Assembly (NCBI RefSeq): GCF_014698445.1
Contig: NZ_JACJSZ010000023.1
Coordinates: 1-48,022, forward strand
DNA: 48,022 bases
Source: Microcystis elabens FACHB-917
GTDB taxonomy: Bacteria; Cyanobacteriota; Cyanobacteriia; PCC-6307; Cyanobiaceae
Direction: 5' to 3'
Positions 34,085-43,101 of the stretch are shown in pieces. A program made the translations under genes and the position numbers. Numbering within the stretch: the first letter of the stretch is position 1; each line of letters begins with the position of its first letter. The notes beneath the pieces were generated by a model. It ran no database searches and was not told where the DNA came from. It was given only the letters and a program-made list of their open reading frames with translations.

Positions 34085-34897
34085 ATGCCCTGGCCCTGGT
34101 GCCGCAAGTCCCGACGAACCCTGGCGCGCATCGCCATCGAGGGGCCGATCGCCGGGGGCACCCGCGTCCGGGTGCTGAAGGCGATCGAACAGGTGCGGCA
34201 GCGGGAGTGCCCCGCTCTGCTGCTGCGCATCGACAGCCCCGGCGGCACCGTCGGCGACAGCCAGGAGATCCATGCGGCGCTGATGCGGTTGCGGGAGAAG
34301 GGCTGCCGCGTGGTGGCCAGCTTCGGCAACATCTCCGCCTCCGGCGGCGTCTACGTGGGGGTGGCGGCGGAGAAGATCGTCGCCAATCCCGGCACCATCA
34401 CCGGCTCCATCGGGGTGATTCTGCGGGGCAACGATCTCTCGCGGCTGCTGAAACGGATCGGCATCCGCTTCGAGACCGTAAAGAGCGGGCTCTTCAAGGA
34501 CATCCTGTCCCCCGACCGCGCCCTCTCCGAAGCGGAACGGCAGCTGCTGCAGGAGCTGATCGACGCCAGCTACGGCCAGTTCGTCGCCGCCGTCGCCGCG
34601 GGCCGGGGCCTGGAGCCGGAGGCGGTGCGTGCCTTCGCCGACGGCCGTGTCTTCAGCGGCGCCCAGGCCCTGGAGCACGGCCTGGTGGATGTGCTCGGCG
34701 ACGAGGAGACGGCCCGCCGCCTGGCGGCGGAGCTGGCCGGGCTGGATCCGGAGAAGACGCGGCCGGTCAGCTTCGGCAGGCCGCCCCGGAAACTGCTGGG
34801 GCTGCTGCCGGGCAGCACCCTGTTGCGACAGGTCTCCCAGTCCCTGAGCCTGGAGCTGGCCTGGAGCGGCCAGCCCCTCTGGCTCCATCGCCCCTGA
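34085..34897 (+). CDS. sppA: signal peptide peptidase SppA, short form
   Basis: A 270-residue serine protease of the ClpP/crotonase fold that degrades leftover signal peptides in the membrane. IEGPIAGGTRVRVLKAIEQV starts the domain; the nucleophile is probably Ser86 in NISASGGVYV and the general base Lys138 in KSGLFKDILS, the 52-residue spacing equal to that of the Bacillus enzyme. LLLRIDSPGGT is the usual preceding strand. The protein is short, without the N-terminal duplicated half of the E. coli form, and with only a weak N-terminal membrane anchor (MPWPWCRKSRR), so membrane attachment is uncertain. It is followed four bases later by aroH. Confidence 0.9.
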   Translation: MPWPWCRKSRRTLARIAIEGPIAGGTRVRVLKAIEQVRQRECPALLLRIDSPGGTVGDSQEIHAALMRLREKGCRVVASFGNISASGGVYVGVAAEKIVANPGTITGSIGVILRGNDLSRLLKRIGIRFETVKSGLFKDILSPDRALSEAERQLLQELIDASYGQFVAAVAAGRGLEPEAVRAFADGRVFSGAQALEHGLVDVLGDEETARRLAAELAGLDPEKTRPVSFGRPPRKLLGLLPGSTLLRQVSQSLSLELAWSGQPLWLHRP

Positions 34898-34901
34898 CGC
34901 C

Positions 34902-35318
34902 ATGAACCCTGGTCTCGAGCTGAGGGCCCTGCGGGGAGCCACCACCGCCAGTGCCAACACCGGCGAAGCGATCGCGGAGGCCGTGGCCGAACTGATCGAG
35001 GAGTTGCTGCAGCGCAACGACCTGGCCGGGGACCGGGTGCTGTCGGTGACCTTCTCGGTGACCGCCGATCTGGATGCCTGCTTCCCGGCCGCCATCGCCC
35101 GCCGCCGGGCCGACTGGGGCCGTGTCGCCCTGCTGGACTGCCAGCAGATGGCGGTGGCCGGCGACCTGCCCCGCTGCATCCGGCTGCTGGCCCACGCCTG
35201 GCTCGATGCCGGCCGGGAGGTGGTGCACCCCTATCTGCGGGAGGCGGTGCGGCTGCGGCCCGACCGGGCCGATCCGCCCCATGCGCCGACTCCAGCCAGC
35301 TCCCCCGCCGACCACTGA
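34902..35318 (+). CDS. aroH: chorismate mutase, AroH type
   Basis: A 138-residue enzyme that turns chorismate into prephenate for tyrosine and phenylalanine synthesis. It matches the monofunctional AroH fold of Bacillus and cyanobacteria: LRALRGATTASANTGEAIAE with the catalytic Arg early on, LLQRNDLAGDRVLSVTFSVT and ADLDACFPAAIAR, then LLDCQQMAVAGDLPRCIRLL. The C-terminal HPYLREAVRLRPD is the usual tail, extended here by about 18 unconserved residues rich in Pro. ATG 34902 gives a normal start. It is close behind sppA and about 40 bases ahead of the DUF2808 gene. Confidence 0.92.
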   Translation: MNPGLELRALRGATTASANTGEAIAEAVAELIEELLQRNDLAGDRVLSVTFSVTADLDACFPAAIARRRADWGRVALLDCQQMAVAGDLPRCIRLLAHAWLDAGREVVHPYLREAVRLRPDRADPPHAPTPASSPADH

Positions 35319-35356
35319 ACGCGCGCCAGGTACATCTCCCTGTTGAGACTTTCTTC

Positions 35357-35992
35357 ATGACTTCCCCCCCAGCCATGCCTTCCCCTCAGCGTGAGCGGTT
35401 CCATCCCGGGGGCCTGATCGGCCGCCTGGGCGGCGCCGGCCTCGGCGCGCTGGCCCTCGCCCTCGCCACCCACCTCTCCCCGCTCGCCCCCGCCCCCTCC
35501 CTGGCCCAGGGCACCCCCGGCCTGATGGAGTTCCGCTGGGAGAACAACAGGGACTACCGCAAGCTCTACTTCTTCACGACCGACACCACCCGCATGCAGC
35601 GGGCGGAGTACTACCTGATGCTGCGGCCCAAGGACCGCAAGACGGCGATCCTCAAGCTGAGCATCAGCGTTCCCAGCCACTTCGACAGCACGATCGATCC
35701 CAAGCAGGTCAAGCTCTGCCGGATGAGTGAGGGCGGGATGCTCAAGCGCACCCGCTGCCTCGAAACCATTCCCGCCACGATCGAGGTGTCGGAGAACGGG
35801 CGATCGATCGAGATCTTTCCGGAAACCCCTGTCTCCGACAAGGACACCATCGGGGTCTACATGAACGTGTTCAACCCGTTCAACGCCGGGATGTACCAGT
35901 TCAATGCCCTGGCCCAGGCCCCGGGCGACATCCCTGTCTCGGGCTATCTGGGCAGCTGGCTGATCCAGATCGTTCCCAACAACACCAACTGA
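35357..35992 (+). CDS. DUF2808 exported protein
   Basis: A 211-residue protein belonging to DUF2808, known almost only from cyanobacteria and of unknown function. A signal peptide is likely (hydrophobic GLGALALALATHL, with a cleavage site near SLAQG at about 50). The mature domain has the family features: MEFRWENNRDYRKLYFFTTD, TRMQRAEYYLMLRPKDRKTA, FDSTIDPKQVKLCRMSEGGM, two Cys (in KLCRM and TRCLET), and TIGVYMNVFNPFNAGMYQFN, closing with LGSWLIQI. It sits directly before the rpmH-rnpA cluster. Confidence 0.88.
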   Translation: MTSPPAMPSPQRERFHPGGLIGRLGGAGLGALALALATHLSPLAPAPSLAQGTPGLMEFRWENNRDYRKLYFFTTDTTRMQRAEYYLMLRPKDRKTAILKLSISVPSHFDSTIDPKQVKLCRMSEGGMLKRTRCLETIPATIEVSENGRSIEIFPETPVSDKDTIGVYMNVFNPFNAGMYQFNALAQAPGDIPVSGYLGSWLIQIVPNNTN

Positions 35993-36020
35993 TAGGGTGG
36001 CTGACTGAGCCGACTGCAGC

Positions 36021-36158
36021 ATGACGAAGCGCACACTGGAAGGAACGAGCCGCAAACGCAAGCGCGTGTCCGGTTTCCGGGTGCGGATGCGCACCCACAC
36101 GGGCCGCCGTGTGATCCGCACCCGCCGTCGCCGCGGCCGGGCCCGCCTGGCCGTCTGA
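36021..36158 (+). CDS. rpmH: 50S ribosomal protein L34
   Basis: A 45-residue, strongly basic protein. It begins [20 protein letters not shown] and goes on [20 protein letters not shown], matching bacterial and chloroplast L34 apart from the cyanobacterial TLEGT in place of TYQPS. It joins the large ribosomal subunit at the exit-tunnel side. It stands 18 bases before rnpA, the order found in most bacteria, and is followed by the PH-domain, yidC, yceD and ycf46-like genes as usual in picocyanobacteria. Confidence 0.95.
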   Translation: MTKRTLEGTSRKRKRVSGFRVRMRTHTGRRVIRTRRRRGRARLAV

Positions 36159-36176
36159 GGGCGGCCGGGAAGGTCC

Positions 36177-36593
36177 GTGGCCCTGCCGCAGCAGCACCGG
36201 CTGAAGGGCCGAAGGCTCTTCGATCGTCTGTATCGCCAGGGGCGTCGCTATCAGGGGCCGGGGCTGCTGCTCCGGGTCCTGGCGGCGGACGCGTCCCTGC
36301 TGCCTCCCGGGACTCCCTCCACCGCCAGCCCCTGGCGCTGCGGGATCGTGGTGAGCAGCAAGGTGAGCAAGCTGGCGGTGCGCCGCAACCGCCTGCGTCG
36401 TCTCCTTCACGACCATCTGCGGCGCCACCCGCCCTCCCCGGACCAGCCCCTGTGGCTGCTCATCACCCTCAAGCCCGGCTGCCTCGAGCGCAGCGAGGCC
36501 CAGCTGCTGGGAGAATGCTCTCAACTGCTGCGCCAGGCAGGATTGCTCCTTGACCCCGGAGGACAGGGTGGAGAACAAACTCGAGATCAATGA
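36177..36593 (+). CDS. rnpA: ribonuclease P protein component
   Basis: A 138-residue basic protein that supports RNase P RNA in cutting tRNA 5' leaders. It begins MALPQQHRLKGRRLFDRLYR at a GTG (36177). The family RNR motif is present in KLAVRRNRLRRLLHDHLRRH, and WLLITLKPGCLERS is the conserved strand before the last helix. The tail from about 120 is unconserved and overlaps the start of the PH-domain gene by 26 bases. It is co-transcribed with rpmH. Confidence 0.92.
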   Translation: MALPQQHRLKGRRLFDRLYRQGRRYQGPGLLLRVLAADASLLPPGTPSTASPWRCGIVVSSKVSKLAVRRNRLRRLLHDHLRRHPPSPDQPLWLLITLKPGCLERSEAQLLGECSQLLRQAGLLLDPGGQGGEQTRDQ

Positions 36594-37014
36594 AACGGTC
36601 TTCTACGAGGGCGGTCCCGCCCGGGGCGACCTGATCCTCAACCTGCTGTTCGGCCTCACCCTGATCGGCATCCCCTTCGCCGTGGGGGCCATCGTCCGGG
36701 CCCTGTGGCTGCGCTTCCGCATCACCAGCCGACGCATCAGCGTCAGCGGCGGCTGGCTCGGCCGCGACCGCACCCAGGTCGTCTACAGCCAGATCCGCGA
36801 GGTCCGCTCCGTGCCGCGGGGCTTCGGCGCCTGGGGCGACATGGTGGTGGTGCTCAACGACGGCGCCAAGCTCGAGATGCGGGCCGTGCCCCGCTTCCGG
36901 GAGCTCGAGGCCTACATCGAGGAGCGGCGGCAGAGCCGCGGCACGCCCGCCGCCCGCTCCCCCGGGGCCGACGGCCCTGCGGGCTTCGCCCCCCCGGCCC
37001 GTGAAAGCGCCTGA
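36568..37014 (+). CDS. bacterial PH-domain membrane protein
   Basis: About 148 residues. After a short start (VENKLEINETVFYEGGPARG) come one or two membrane segments (DLILNLLFGLTLIGIPFAVG) and a bacterial PH (YdbS-like) domain: LRFRITSRRISVSGGWLGRD then QVVYSQIREVRSVPRGFGAW and DMVVVLNDGAKLEMRAVPRF. The last 25 residues are Pro/Arg-rich. GGAGG 5 bases before GTG 36568 decides that start over the earlier TTG at 36550. The function is unknown; its fixed place between rnpA and yidC in picocyanobacteria suggests a role at the membrane insertion site. Confidence 0.82.
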   Translation: MENKLEINETVFYEGGPARGDLILNLLFGLTLIGIPFAVGAIVRALWLRFRITSRRISVSGGWLGRDRTQVVYSQIREVRSVPRGFGAWGDMVVVLNDGAKLEMRAVPRFRELEAYIEERRQSRGTPAARSPGADGPAGFAPPARESA

Positions 37015-37089
37015 CCACCCGACCCCCATCCGGTCTCCCCGGTCGGGCACACTGGCAGCCGAGATTCCCCACCCCAGCGCACCCCTGCC

Positions 37090-38229
37090 GTGATCGGCTA
37101 CATCTCCGACAACCTGCTGCTCCCGATCCTTGATTTCTTCTACGGATTGGTTCCGAGCTATGGGCTCGCGATCGTGGCCCTCACCGTGGTCATCCGCCTG
37201 GCCCTGTTTCCGCTGAGCGCCGGCTCGATCCGCAGCGCCCGGCGCATGCGCATCGCCCAGCCGGTGATGCAGCAGCGCCAGGCGGAGATCAAGGCCAAGT
37301 ACGCCAACAACCCCCAGAAGCAGCAGGAGGAGCTGGGCAGCCTGATGAAGGAGTTCGGCAGTCCCCTCTCGGGCTGTCTGCCGCTGCTGGTGCAGATGCC
37401 GATCCTCTTCGCCCTGTTCGCCACCCTGCGGGGGTCCCCCTTCGCCGACGTCCCCTACGCGATCAACCTCAAGGTGCTCCCGGCCGAGGAGATCGCGGCG
37501 GTAGAGGCCAAGCCTTTCAACAGCGCCAGCCACTCGATCTTCATCAGCGAAACCGAGCACGTGCCGGTAATCGCCAGCCTCGAGGGCGGCACCAAGCTCG
37601 GCGTCGGTGACAGCACCCAGGTCAAGCTGCACGGCAAGGACGGCACCAGCTTCGCCTCCCTGCTCGGCACCGTGGAGCACGGAGACAGCTTCACCCCCAG
37701 CTGGGTGGTGACCAAGGGCGAGAGCGTGGTGCAGGTGGACGACCAGGGCAAGATCACGGCCCTGGCTCCCGGCGATGCCACCGTCGAGGCCCGGATCCCC
37801 GGTCTGGCGGCCCGCAGCGGCTTCCTGTTCATCAAGGCCCTGGGCCAGGTGGGCTTCTACACCGATGGCGCCGTCAACTGGGACATCGCCATCCTGGTGG
37901 GGGCCTTCGGCGCCACCCTGTTCGCCTCCCAGCTCCTCTCGGGCATGGGGATGCCCCCGAACCCCCAGCAGGCGACCGCCAACAAGATCACCCCGGTGAT
38001 GATCACCGCCATGTTTCTGTTCTTCCCGCTGCCGGCGGGGGTGCTGCTCTACATGGTTGTGGCCAACGTGTTCCAGGGGGTCCAGACCTTCCTGCTCACC
38101 CGTGAGGCCCTGCCCGACAACCTCCAGGCGATCCTCGACAAGCAGCTGGCCCAGCAGCCGGCCACCGCCACGGCCGGCGGAGGCAGCGCTGGCGGTCGCC
38201 TGCCGTTCGAGCCCAAGACGAAGAAATGA
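37090..38229 (+). CDS. yidC: membrane protein insertase YidC/Alb3, with an inserted Ig-like domain
   Basis: A 379-residue insertase (GTG start) that puts membrane proteins, including photosynthetic ones, into plasma or thylakoid membranes. The five-helix core is complete: first helix [40 protein letters not shown] as the cytoplasmic hairpin, [19 protein letters not shown], then after an insert [19 protein letters not shown] and [20 protein letters not shown]. Between helices 2 and 3 lies an extracytoplasmic insert of about 100 residues (about 145-255) whose end [20 protein letters not shown] is very like a bacterial Ig-like (BIG2) domain. The stop overlaps yceD by 4 bases. Confidence 0.93.
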   Translation: MIGYISDNLLLPILDFFYGLVPSYGLAIVALTVVIRLALFPLSAGSIRSARRMRIAQPVMQQRQAEIKAKYANNPQKQQEELGSLMKEFGSPLSGCLPLLVQMPILFALFATLRGSPFADVPYAINLKVLPAEEIAAVEAKPFNSASHSIFISETEHVPVIASLEGGTKLGVGDSTQVKLHGKDGTSFASLLGTVEHGDSFTPSWVVTKGESVVQVDDQGKITALAPGDATVEARIPGLAARSGFLFIKALGQVGFYTDGAVNWDIAILVGAFGATLFASQLLSGMGMPPNPQQATANKITPVMITAMFLFFPLPAGVLLYMVVANVFQGVQTFLLTREALPDNLQAILDKQLAQQPATATAGGGSAGGRLPFEPKTKK

Positions 38230-38714
38230 CCCGGCTGCAGCCGCTGCCCCTGCAGGAGTTGCGGCTGCTGGGCGAGGGCTGCACCTGGCCGGTCGAGCAG
38301 TCCATCGCCGGCCTCGCCAGCCTCACCCCCGTCCGCGGCCACGTGCGGGCTCTCCACCACGGCACGGTGCTGGAGGTGGAGGGCAGGGCGGATACGATCA
38401 TCACCCTCTGCTGCGACCGCTGCCTGCAGACCTACAACCACGCCCTGAGCGCCACTGCCCGGGAGCTGCTGGAGATCAAGGTCGCCGGTCCGGAGGAGGA
38501 GGAGGTGCTGTTCGCCGCGGAAGATCCCGTGGAGTGCCTCGATCCCGGCGGCAGCTTCGATCCGGAGCGCTGGCTGTTCGAGCAGCTCAGCCTGCAGCTG
38601 CCCCTGGTCAACCGCTGCGGTCCCGACTGCCCCGGCCCGCCGCTGCCCGCGGACGACGCCAGCGGCAACGGGGGCGGGGATCCCCGCTGGGCGGCCCTCC
38701 GCTCCCTGCGCTGA
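38226..38714 (+). CDS. YceD/DUF177 family protein
   Basis: A 162-residue protein of the DUF177 family, linked in bacteria and plastids to accumulation of 23S rRNA. The characteristic Cys arrangement is present: [20 protein letters not shown] with a CxxC, and [10 protein letters not shown] near the end forming a second pair, suggesting zinc binding. ATG 38226 overlaps the yidC stop (ATGA). It lies with rpmH and rnpA in a ribosome-related cluster, in agreement with the rRNA role proposed for the family. Confidence 0.85.
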   Translation: MTRLQPLPLQELRLLGEGCTWPVEQSIAGLASLTPVRGHVRALHHGTVLEVEGRADTIITLCCDRCLQTYNHALSATARELLEIKVAGPEEEEVLFAAEDPVECLDPGGSFDPERWLFEQLSLQLPLVNRCGPDCPGPPLPADDASGNGGGDPRWAALRSLR

Positions 38715-38717
38715 GCC

Positions 38718-40208
38718 ATGGCCCATGACCTGGCCGACCAGCTGGATCTTCTGATCCGCTCCCGCACGCCGATCCTCTGGATCCGCAGCCTTGAGGAGGA
38801 GCGGGTGGAGGGCCTGCTGGAGCGGGCCGCCCAGCGCCTGGGGGGCCGCACCCTGCTGCGCTGGGACTTCATCGGCGGGCTGAGCGGGACCCCGGGCCTG
38901 GAGGGGCAGGCGGTGCGGCAGCCGATGGCGGCCCTCGGCGCCCTCGACGGACTGCCGGCCGAGCAGGGGGCGATCCTGCTGCTGAAGGACTTCCACCGCT
39001 ACGCCGACGATCCCGGCGTCTGCCGGCGCCTGCGCAACCTGGCCGCGAGCCTGCGGCAGGTGCCCCACACCCTGGTGATCAGCGCCCCGGAATGGCAGCT
39101 GCCGCGGGAGCTGGAGGACAGCGTCACCCTGCTGGAGCTGCCCCTGCCCGAGGCCGGAGAGATCGGCCGCCTGCTGCGGGCCATCGCCGAGGCCAGCGGC
39201 CAGCCCCTGGAGCCGGGGGTGCTCGAGCAGCTCACCGCCGCCTGCCACGGGCTGAGCGAGCAGCGGGTGCGCCAGCTGGCGGCCCGGGCCCTGGCCCGGC
39301 GGGGGCAGCTGGGGCTCGAGGACCTGGCGGAGGTGCTGGAGGAGAAGCGCCAGGCCATCGCCCGCAGCGAACTGCTGGAGTACTGCCCCACCGAGGCCAC
39401 CCCGGCGGACATCGGCGGCCTGGAGACGCTGAAGCACTGGCTGGAACAGCGCCACCGGGCCTTCGGCGAGGAGGCCCAGCGCTACGGTCTGCCCCTGCCC
39501 CGGGGGGTGCTGCTGATCGGCCCCCAGGGCACCGGCAAGTCGCTCACCGCCAAGGCGATCGCCCACAGCTGGGCCATGCCCCTGCTGCGCCTCGATGTGG
39601 GCCGCCTGTTTGCCGGCCTGGTGGGAGCCAGCGAGGCGCGCACCCGGGAGATGATCCAGCGAGCCGAGGCCATGGCCCCCTGCGTGCTCTGGATCGACGA
39701 GATCGACAAGGGCTTCGGCGGCGGCGACGGCCGCAGCGACGGCGGCACCAGCCAGCGGGTGCTGGCCAGCCTGCTCACCTGGATGGCGGAGAAGAGCAGC
39801 GCCGTGTTCGTGGTGGCCACCGCCAATGCCGTGGAGCGTCTGCCGGCGGAACTGCTGCGCAAGGGTCGCTTCGACGAGATCTTCCTGCTGGAGCTGCCCG
39901 ATGCCGAGGAACGCCGGGCGATCCTGGATCTGCAGCTGCGGCGGCGGCGGCCCCGGCACGCCATCCCCCTCGATGTGCTGGTGGACCGCACCGCCGATTT
40001 CTCCGGCGCCGAACTGGAGCAGACCGTGATCGAGGCCATGCACCTGGCCTTCGGCGAAGGCCGCGAGCTCGGCGAGGCCGACCTGATCGCCGCCGCCAGT
40101 CAGGTGGTGCCCCTGTCGCGCACGGCCCGGGAGCAGCTGGAGGCCCTGCGCAGCTGGGCCAGCAGCGGCCGGGCGCGGCCGGCTTCGGGAGCCGGGAGGG
40201 GCTCCTGA
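38718..40208 (+). CDS. Ycf46-like AAA ATPase
   Basis: A 496-residue soluble ATPase matching chloroplast-encoded Ycf46. An N-terminal domain of about 220 residues (HDLADQLDLLIRSRTPILWI, LLKDFHRYADDP) precedes one AAA module with Walker A GPQGTGKS at 268-275, Walker B VLWIDEIDKGF, arginine-finger region LLRKGRFDEIFLLELPD and a C-terminal helical part LDVLVDRTADFSGAELEQTV. The start lies three bases after the yceD stop. The family has been connected to inorganic carbon use in cyanobacteria, but the precise role is not set. Confidence 0.9.
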   Translation: MAHDLADQLDLLIRSRTPILWIRSLEEERVEGLLERAAQRLGGRTLLRWDFIGGLSGTPGLEGQAVRQPMAALGALDGLPAEQGAILLLKDFHRYADDPGVCRRLRNLAASLRQVPHTLVISAPEWQLPRELEDSVTLLELPLPEAGEIGRLLRAIAEASGQPLEPGVLEQLTAACHGLSEQRVRQLAARALARRGQLGLEDLAEVLEEKRQAIARSELLEYCPTEATPADIGGLETLKHWLEQRHRAFGEEAQRYGLPLPRGVLLIGPQGTGKSLTAKAIAHSWAMPLLRLDVGRLFAGLVGASEARTREMIQRAEAMAPCVLWIDEIDKGFGGGDGRSDGGTSQRVLASLLTWMAEKSSAVFVVATANAVERLPAELLRKGRFDEIFLLELPDAEERRAILDLQLRRRRPRHAIPLDVLVDRTADFSGAELEQTVIEAMHLAFGEGRELGEADLIAAASQVVPLSRTAREQLEALRSWASSGRARPASGAGRGS

Positions 40209-40365
40209 GACGAATCGGCACGAAAGTGGAAGCCTTTCCATGCATCGATGCGGCCCGATGTAACGACTTCATGAAGAACAACCACGCCTGGTAACAGCTT
40301 GGTTGGGGTGACGGTAACGAACGATTCATCGCCCGTAGCGTCAGGCCAACCATCGTGACGAAGCC

Positions 40366-40554
40366 GTGACCCCGAGCCCCAGCCCCCGCTCCGGCAGCGA
40401 ACTCACCTCCCACCTTGCCGTGGCCAGCCTTGGGGCCGGCGTGATCACCACCCTGGCGGTGGCCCAGGGCCAGAGCCCCCTGACGGCCCTTGGCATCACC
40501 CTGTTCTCGGCCGTGGCGGCCGTGGTGGTGGGCCAGGTGATCGCCAGCAACTGA
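40366..40554 (+). CDS. small membrane protein of unknown function
   Basis: A 62-residue peptide from a GTG at 40366. A short hydrophilic, Ser/Pro-rich start is followed by two hydrophobic stretches (LAVASLGAGVITTLAVAQG and ALGITLFSAVAAVVVGQVI) with a short loop, so a two-pass membrane protein is likely. I do not recognise a family with certainty. It is isolated: about 157 bases without any clear gene lie upstream and 80 bases downstream before the SGNH hydrolase gene. Coding is supported by the clean hydrophobic pattern rather than by homology. Confidence 0.55.
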   Translation: MTPSPSPRSGSELTSHLAVASLGAGVITTLAVAQGQSPLTALGITLFSAVAAVVVGQVIASN

Positions 40555-40633
40555 TGGATCGGAAGGTGTGATCCAAACCGCAAGGACTTCTGCGCTTTAC
40601 CGGTAGGCTTCCGGCGATCACGTAGATGCGGGC

Positions 40634-41875
40634 ATGGGTACTGTTCTGCCATGGCTTGGTGTGGCCGTCGCTGCCACGGCGCTGCTGCAGCCCCTGCCCG
40701 CCCAGGCGCGGATCGCCAGGCTTGAGAGCCTCTTCGTGATCGGCGACAGCGTCCTGGATGGTGGCAACGCCGGCCTGAGAACCCAGATGCAATCAGGTGG
40801 CTCGGTGGTCTTTCCGCAACCGCCCTATGCCGATGGACGGTTCAGCAACGGCCCGACGGCGGTGGAGTATCTCTGGAATCGGTTCCATCCGAAGGATCCG
40901 TTCTTCAGTGCCGGCAGCCCGCTCGCACCCTTCCGGCCATCCCTGGCTGGGGGCACCAACTACGCCATCGGCGGCGCCACCACAGGCGTCGCCAACAACA
41001 ACGGCGTATCGCCGGTCCTGGGTCCGGTGATCCCTGGCTACTTCGAGAACCTTGGCAATGCCTGGCAGCGGGATGCCTTCATTGCAGCAGCACCGGCCTT
41101 CAATCCGGCCACATCCTTGTTCGTGATTCAGCTGTTTCCCAATGACGTTCTCTATACCCAGACCACCGCTGCGCTGAGCCAGTCCGCAGGATTGCTGGCC
41201 GGCAGTTTCGACGGCGCTCTCCTGCCTGGGCCCCCGACGGTTCAGCCCCCGCCACCCTCTGTCGAGGGGCAGGTGTTTCAACAGGTCATCAGCAACGCCG
41301 TCAACAACGTCGTGGCGACGGCGGTTGACTTCCATCAGCGGGGTGCCCGCAACATTCTGGTGTTCAACTCCCCGGATCTGGGGCGGCTCCCGGGCGCAGG
41401 CCCTCCGGGCGGGCCTCAGGCACAGACGCTCAGCCTCCTGTCCAACGTCTTCAATGCCGCGATCGAGAGTGCACTGAATCAGGTCCGCCCGATCCTGGCC
41501 GGATCCAGCCTGACGCTGTACGACTTCAACGCCGTGACCAACCGGATCTACGCCGACCCCGGCGCCTTCGGCCTGGATGACTCTATGGTGCCCTGCATCC
41601 GCGACATCGCCTGCCTGAGCGATCCCCAGACGGCCGCCCGGCGCCTGTTCTGGGACGATCTCCATCCCACCACGGCCGTCCATCAGCGTGTCGGGCTGGC
41701 ACTCCACGGCGAGGTGACCGCGCCGGTTCCTGCCCCGCTGCCTGTCGTCGGCCTCGGGGTGGCCTTCGGCTACAGCCGCCGGTTGCGCGCGCGGATCAAC
41801 CGCCGGAAGCGTTCAGGCGCCGGCCGGCGGGAAGCCACTGCCATGCTGCCTGTACGCCACCCAGACCCCGCTTGA
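40634..41875 (+). CDS. SGNH/GDSL-type lipase or esterase, exported
   Basis: A 413-residue hydrolase. A signal peptide covers about 1-25 (LGVAVAATALLQPLPAQA). Block I FVIGDSVLDGGN has the nucleophile Ser39; NYAIGGATTGVAN supplies the Gly block and FPNDVLYTQ the Asn; WDDLHPTTAVHQ the Asp and His pair. The family is that of autotransporter-lipase-like GDSL esterases. Near the end APLPVVGLGVAFGYSRRLRA closely resembles the cyanobacterial PEP-CTERM sorting signal (Pro-rich, hydrophobic, then Arg), but another 25 residues follow, so sorting is uncertain. Its stop overlaps the TTG of the next gene. Confidence 0.87.
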   Translation: MGTVLPWLGVAVAATALLQPLPAQARIARLESLFVIGDSVLDGGNAGLRTQMQSGGSVVFPQPPYADGRFSNGPTAVEYLWNRFHPKDPFFSAGSPLAPFRPSLAGGTNYAIGGATTGVANNNGVSPVLGPVIPGYFENLGNAWQRDAFIAAAPAFNPATSLFVIQLFPNDVLYTQTTAALSQSAGLLAGSFDGALLPGPPTVQPPPPSVEGQVFQQVISNAVNNVVATAVDFHQRGARNILVFNSPDLGRLPGAGPPGGPQAQTLSLLSNVFNAAIESALNQVRPILAGSSLTLYDFNAVTNRIYADPGAFGLDDSMVPCIRDIACLSDPQTAARRLFWDDLHPTTAVHQRVGLALHGEVTAPVPAPLPVVGLGVAFGYSRRLRARINRRKRSGAGRREATAMLPVRHPDPA

Positions 41876-43101
41876 GCAACGACCTTGGGCCACGCCCAGA
41901 GGCCAACTCCTCAGTCCCCTTGCGGGATCTGATGCCCGCCCTGGCCAACAAGACCTACTTCAACTACGGCGGCCAGGGCCCCCTGCCCTCCCCATCGCTG
42001 GCGGCGATCAGCGAGGCCTTCGCCACCATCCAGGACCTGGGCCCCTTCAGCGACGATGTCTGGCCCCACGTGAACCGCACCGTTTCCGGGCTCAGGCAGC
42101 GGCTGGCGGCCTGGTTCGGGGTGGCCGCCGAGCGGGTGGCCTTCACCGAGAACGTCACCTCCGGATGCATGCTGCCCCTGTGGGGCCTGCCCTGGGAGCC
42201 TGGCGACGAGCTGCTCGTCAGCGACGCCGAGCACTACGGGGTGGTGGCGGCCCTTGAGGAGCTGGCCCGGCGCCACCGGCTGCGGATCACCTCCCTGGCG
42301 GTGGCCGATCTCAGGGGTGACCGGGACGCCACGGCGGCCGCAGTGGACGAGCGGCTGGAGGCCGCCCTGACCCCCCGCACCCGGCTGGTGGTGCTCTCCC
42401 ACCTGCTCTGGAACACCGGCCAACAGATGCCGATCACGGCGGTGGCGAGCCGGCTCGCCGGCCATCCCCACCACCCCTGGCTGCTGGTGGATGCGGCCCA
42501 GTCGCTGGGGAGCCTGCCGGTGGCCGAGGCGGCGGCCGCCGCCGACATCTATGCCTGCACCGGCCACAAGTGGTGCTGCGGGCCGGAAGGTCTTGGGGCG
42601 GTGGCCCTCTCCGAGCGGCTGCTGGAGGCCAGCAGCCCCACCCTCATCGGCTGGCGCACCCTGGAACATGACGGACCCGGCGCCGGCGGCTACCACCGCG
42701 ACGCCCGTCGCTTTGAGGTGGCCACCTCCTGCACGCCTCTGTTCGCCGGGCTGGACCGTTCCCTGCAACTGCTGGAGGCCGAGGGCAATGCCCAGGCGCG
42801 GCTGATGGCGATACGGGAGCGTAGCCGCCGGCTTTGGGATGGCCTGAGGCAGATTCAGGGGGTGCGGACCCTGCTGGCGGTGTCTCCGCCAGCAGGACTG
42901 GTCAGCTTCACGATGACGGGCCCGACGGGGGTCGATCTGGAGCCCGCGGCCATCGTCAGGCGGCTGGGGAATCAGGGAATCTGGCTGAGAACCCTGCAAT
43001 CACCGGCGTGCATCAGGGCCTGCACCCATCTCGTCACCACGCCTGAGGAGGCGGGGCGCCTTCTGGATCACCTGTCTTCAGTGGCGAAGACGGCCTTGTA
43101 G
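41872..43101 (+). CDS. class V aminotransferase-fold PLP enzyme, C-S lyase/cysteine desulfurase-like
   Basis: About 409 residues from a TTG at 41872 that overlaps the SGNH gene. The fold marks are [20 protein letters not shown], the cofactor-binding [16 protein letters not shown], the Asp207 of [14 protein letters not shown] and the PLP Lys233 in [15 protein letters not shown]. The resemblance is to the L-cysteine/cystine C-S lyase (C-DES) of Synechocystis and to SufS-like desulfurases; no desulfurase active Cys loop is seen, so lyase is the better guess. An ATG at 41932 would remove the first 20 residues. Its 3' end overlaps the 3' end of aqpZ by 34 bases. Confidence 0.82.
   Translation: MSNDLGPRPEANSSVPLRDLMPALANKTYFNYGGQGPLPSPSLAAISEAFATIQDLGPFSDDVWPHVNRTVSGLRQRLAAWFGVAAERVAFTENVTSGCMLPLWGLPWEPGDELLVSDAEHYGVVAALEELARRHRLRITSLAVADLRGDRDATAAAVDERLEAALTPRTRLVVLSHLLWNTGQQMPITAVASRLAGHPHHPWLLVDAAQSLGSLPVAEAAAAADIYACTGHKWCCGPEGLGAVALSERLLEASSPTLIGWRTLEHDGPGAGGYHRDARRFEVATSCTPLFAGLDRSLQLLEAEGNAQARLMAIRERSRRLWDGLRQIQGVRTLLAVSPPAGLVSFTMTGPTGVDLEPAAIVRRLGNQGIWLRTLQSPACIRACTHLVTTPEEAGRLLDHLSSVAKTAL

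Noticed and set aside
40209-40365. Possible small RNA before the 62-residue membrane protein
   Set aside because: The 157-base gap is less GC-rich than its surroundings, but I see no clear promoter, terminator hairpin or known RNA motif.
40555-40575. Hairpin TGGATC/GATCCA after the small membrane protein gene
   Set aside because: The stem is only six bases with a nine-base loop and no T run, so I do not call it a terminator.
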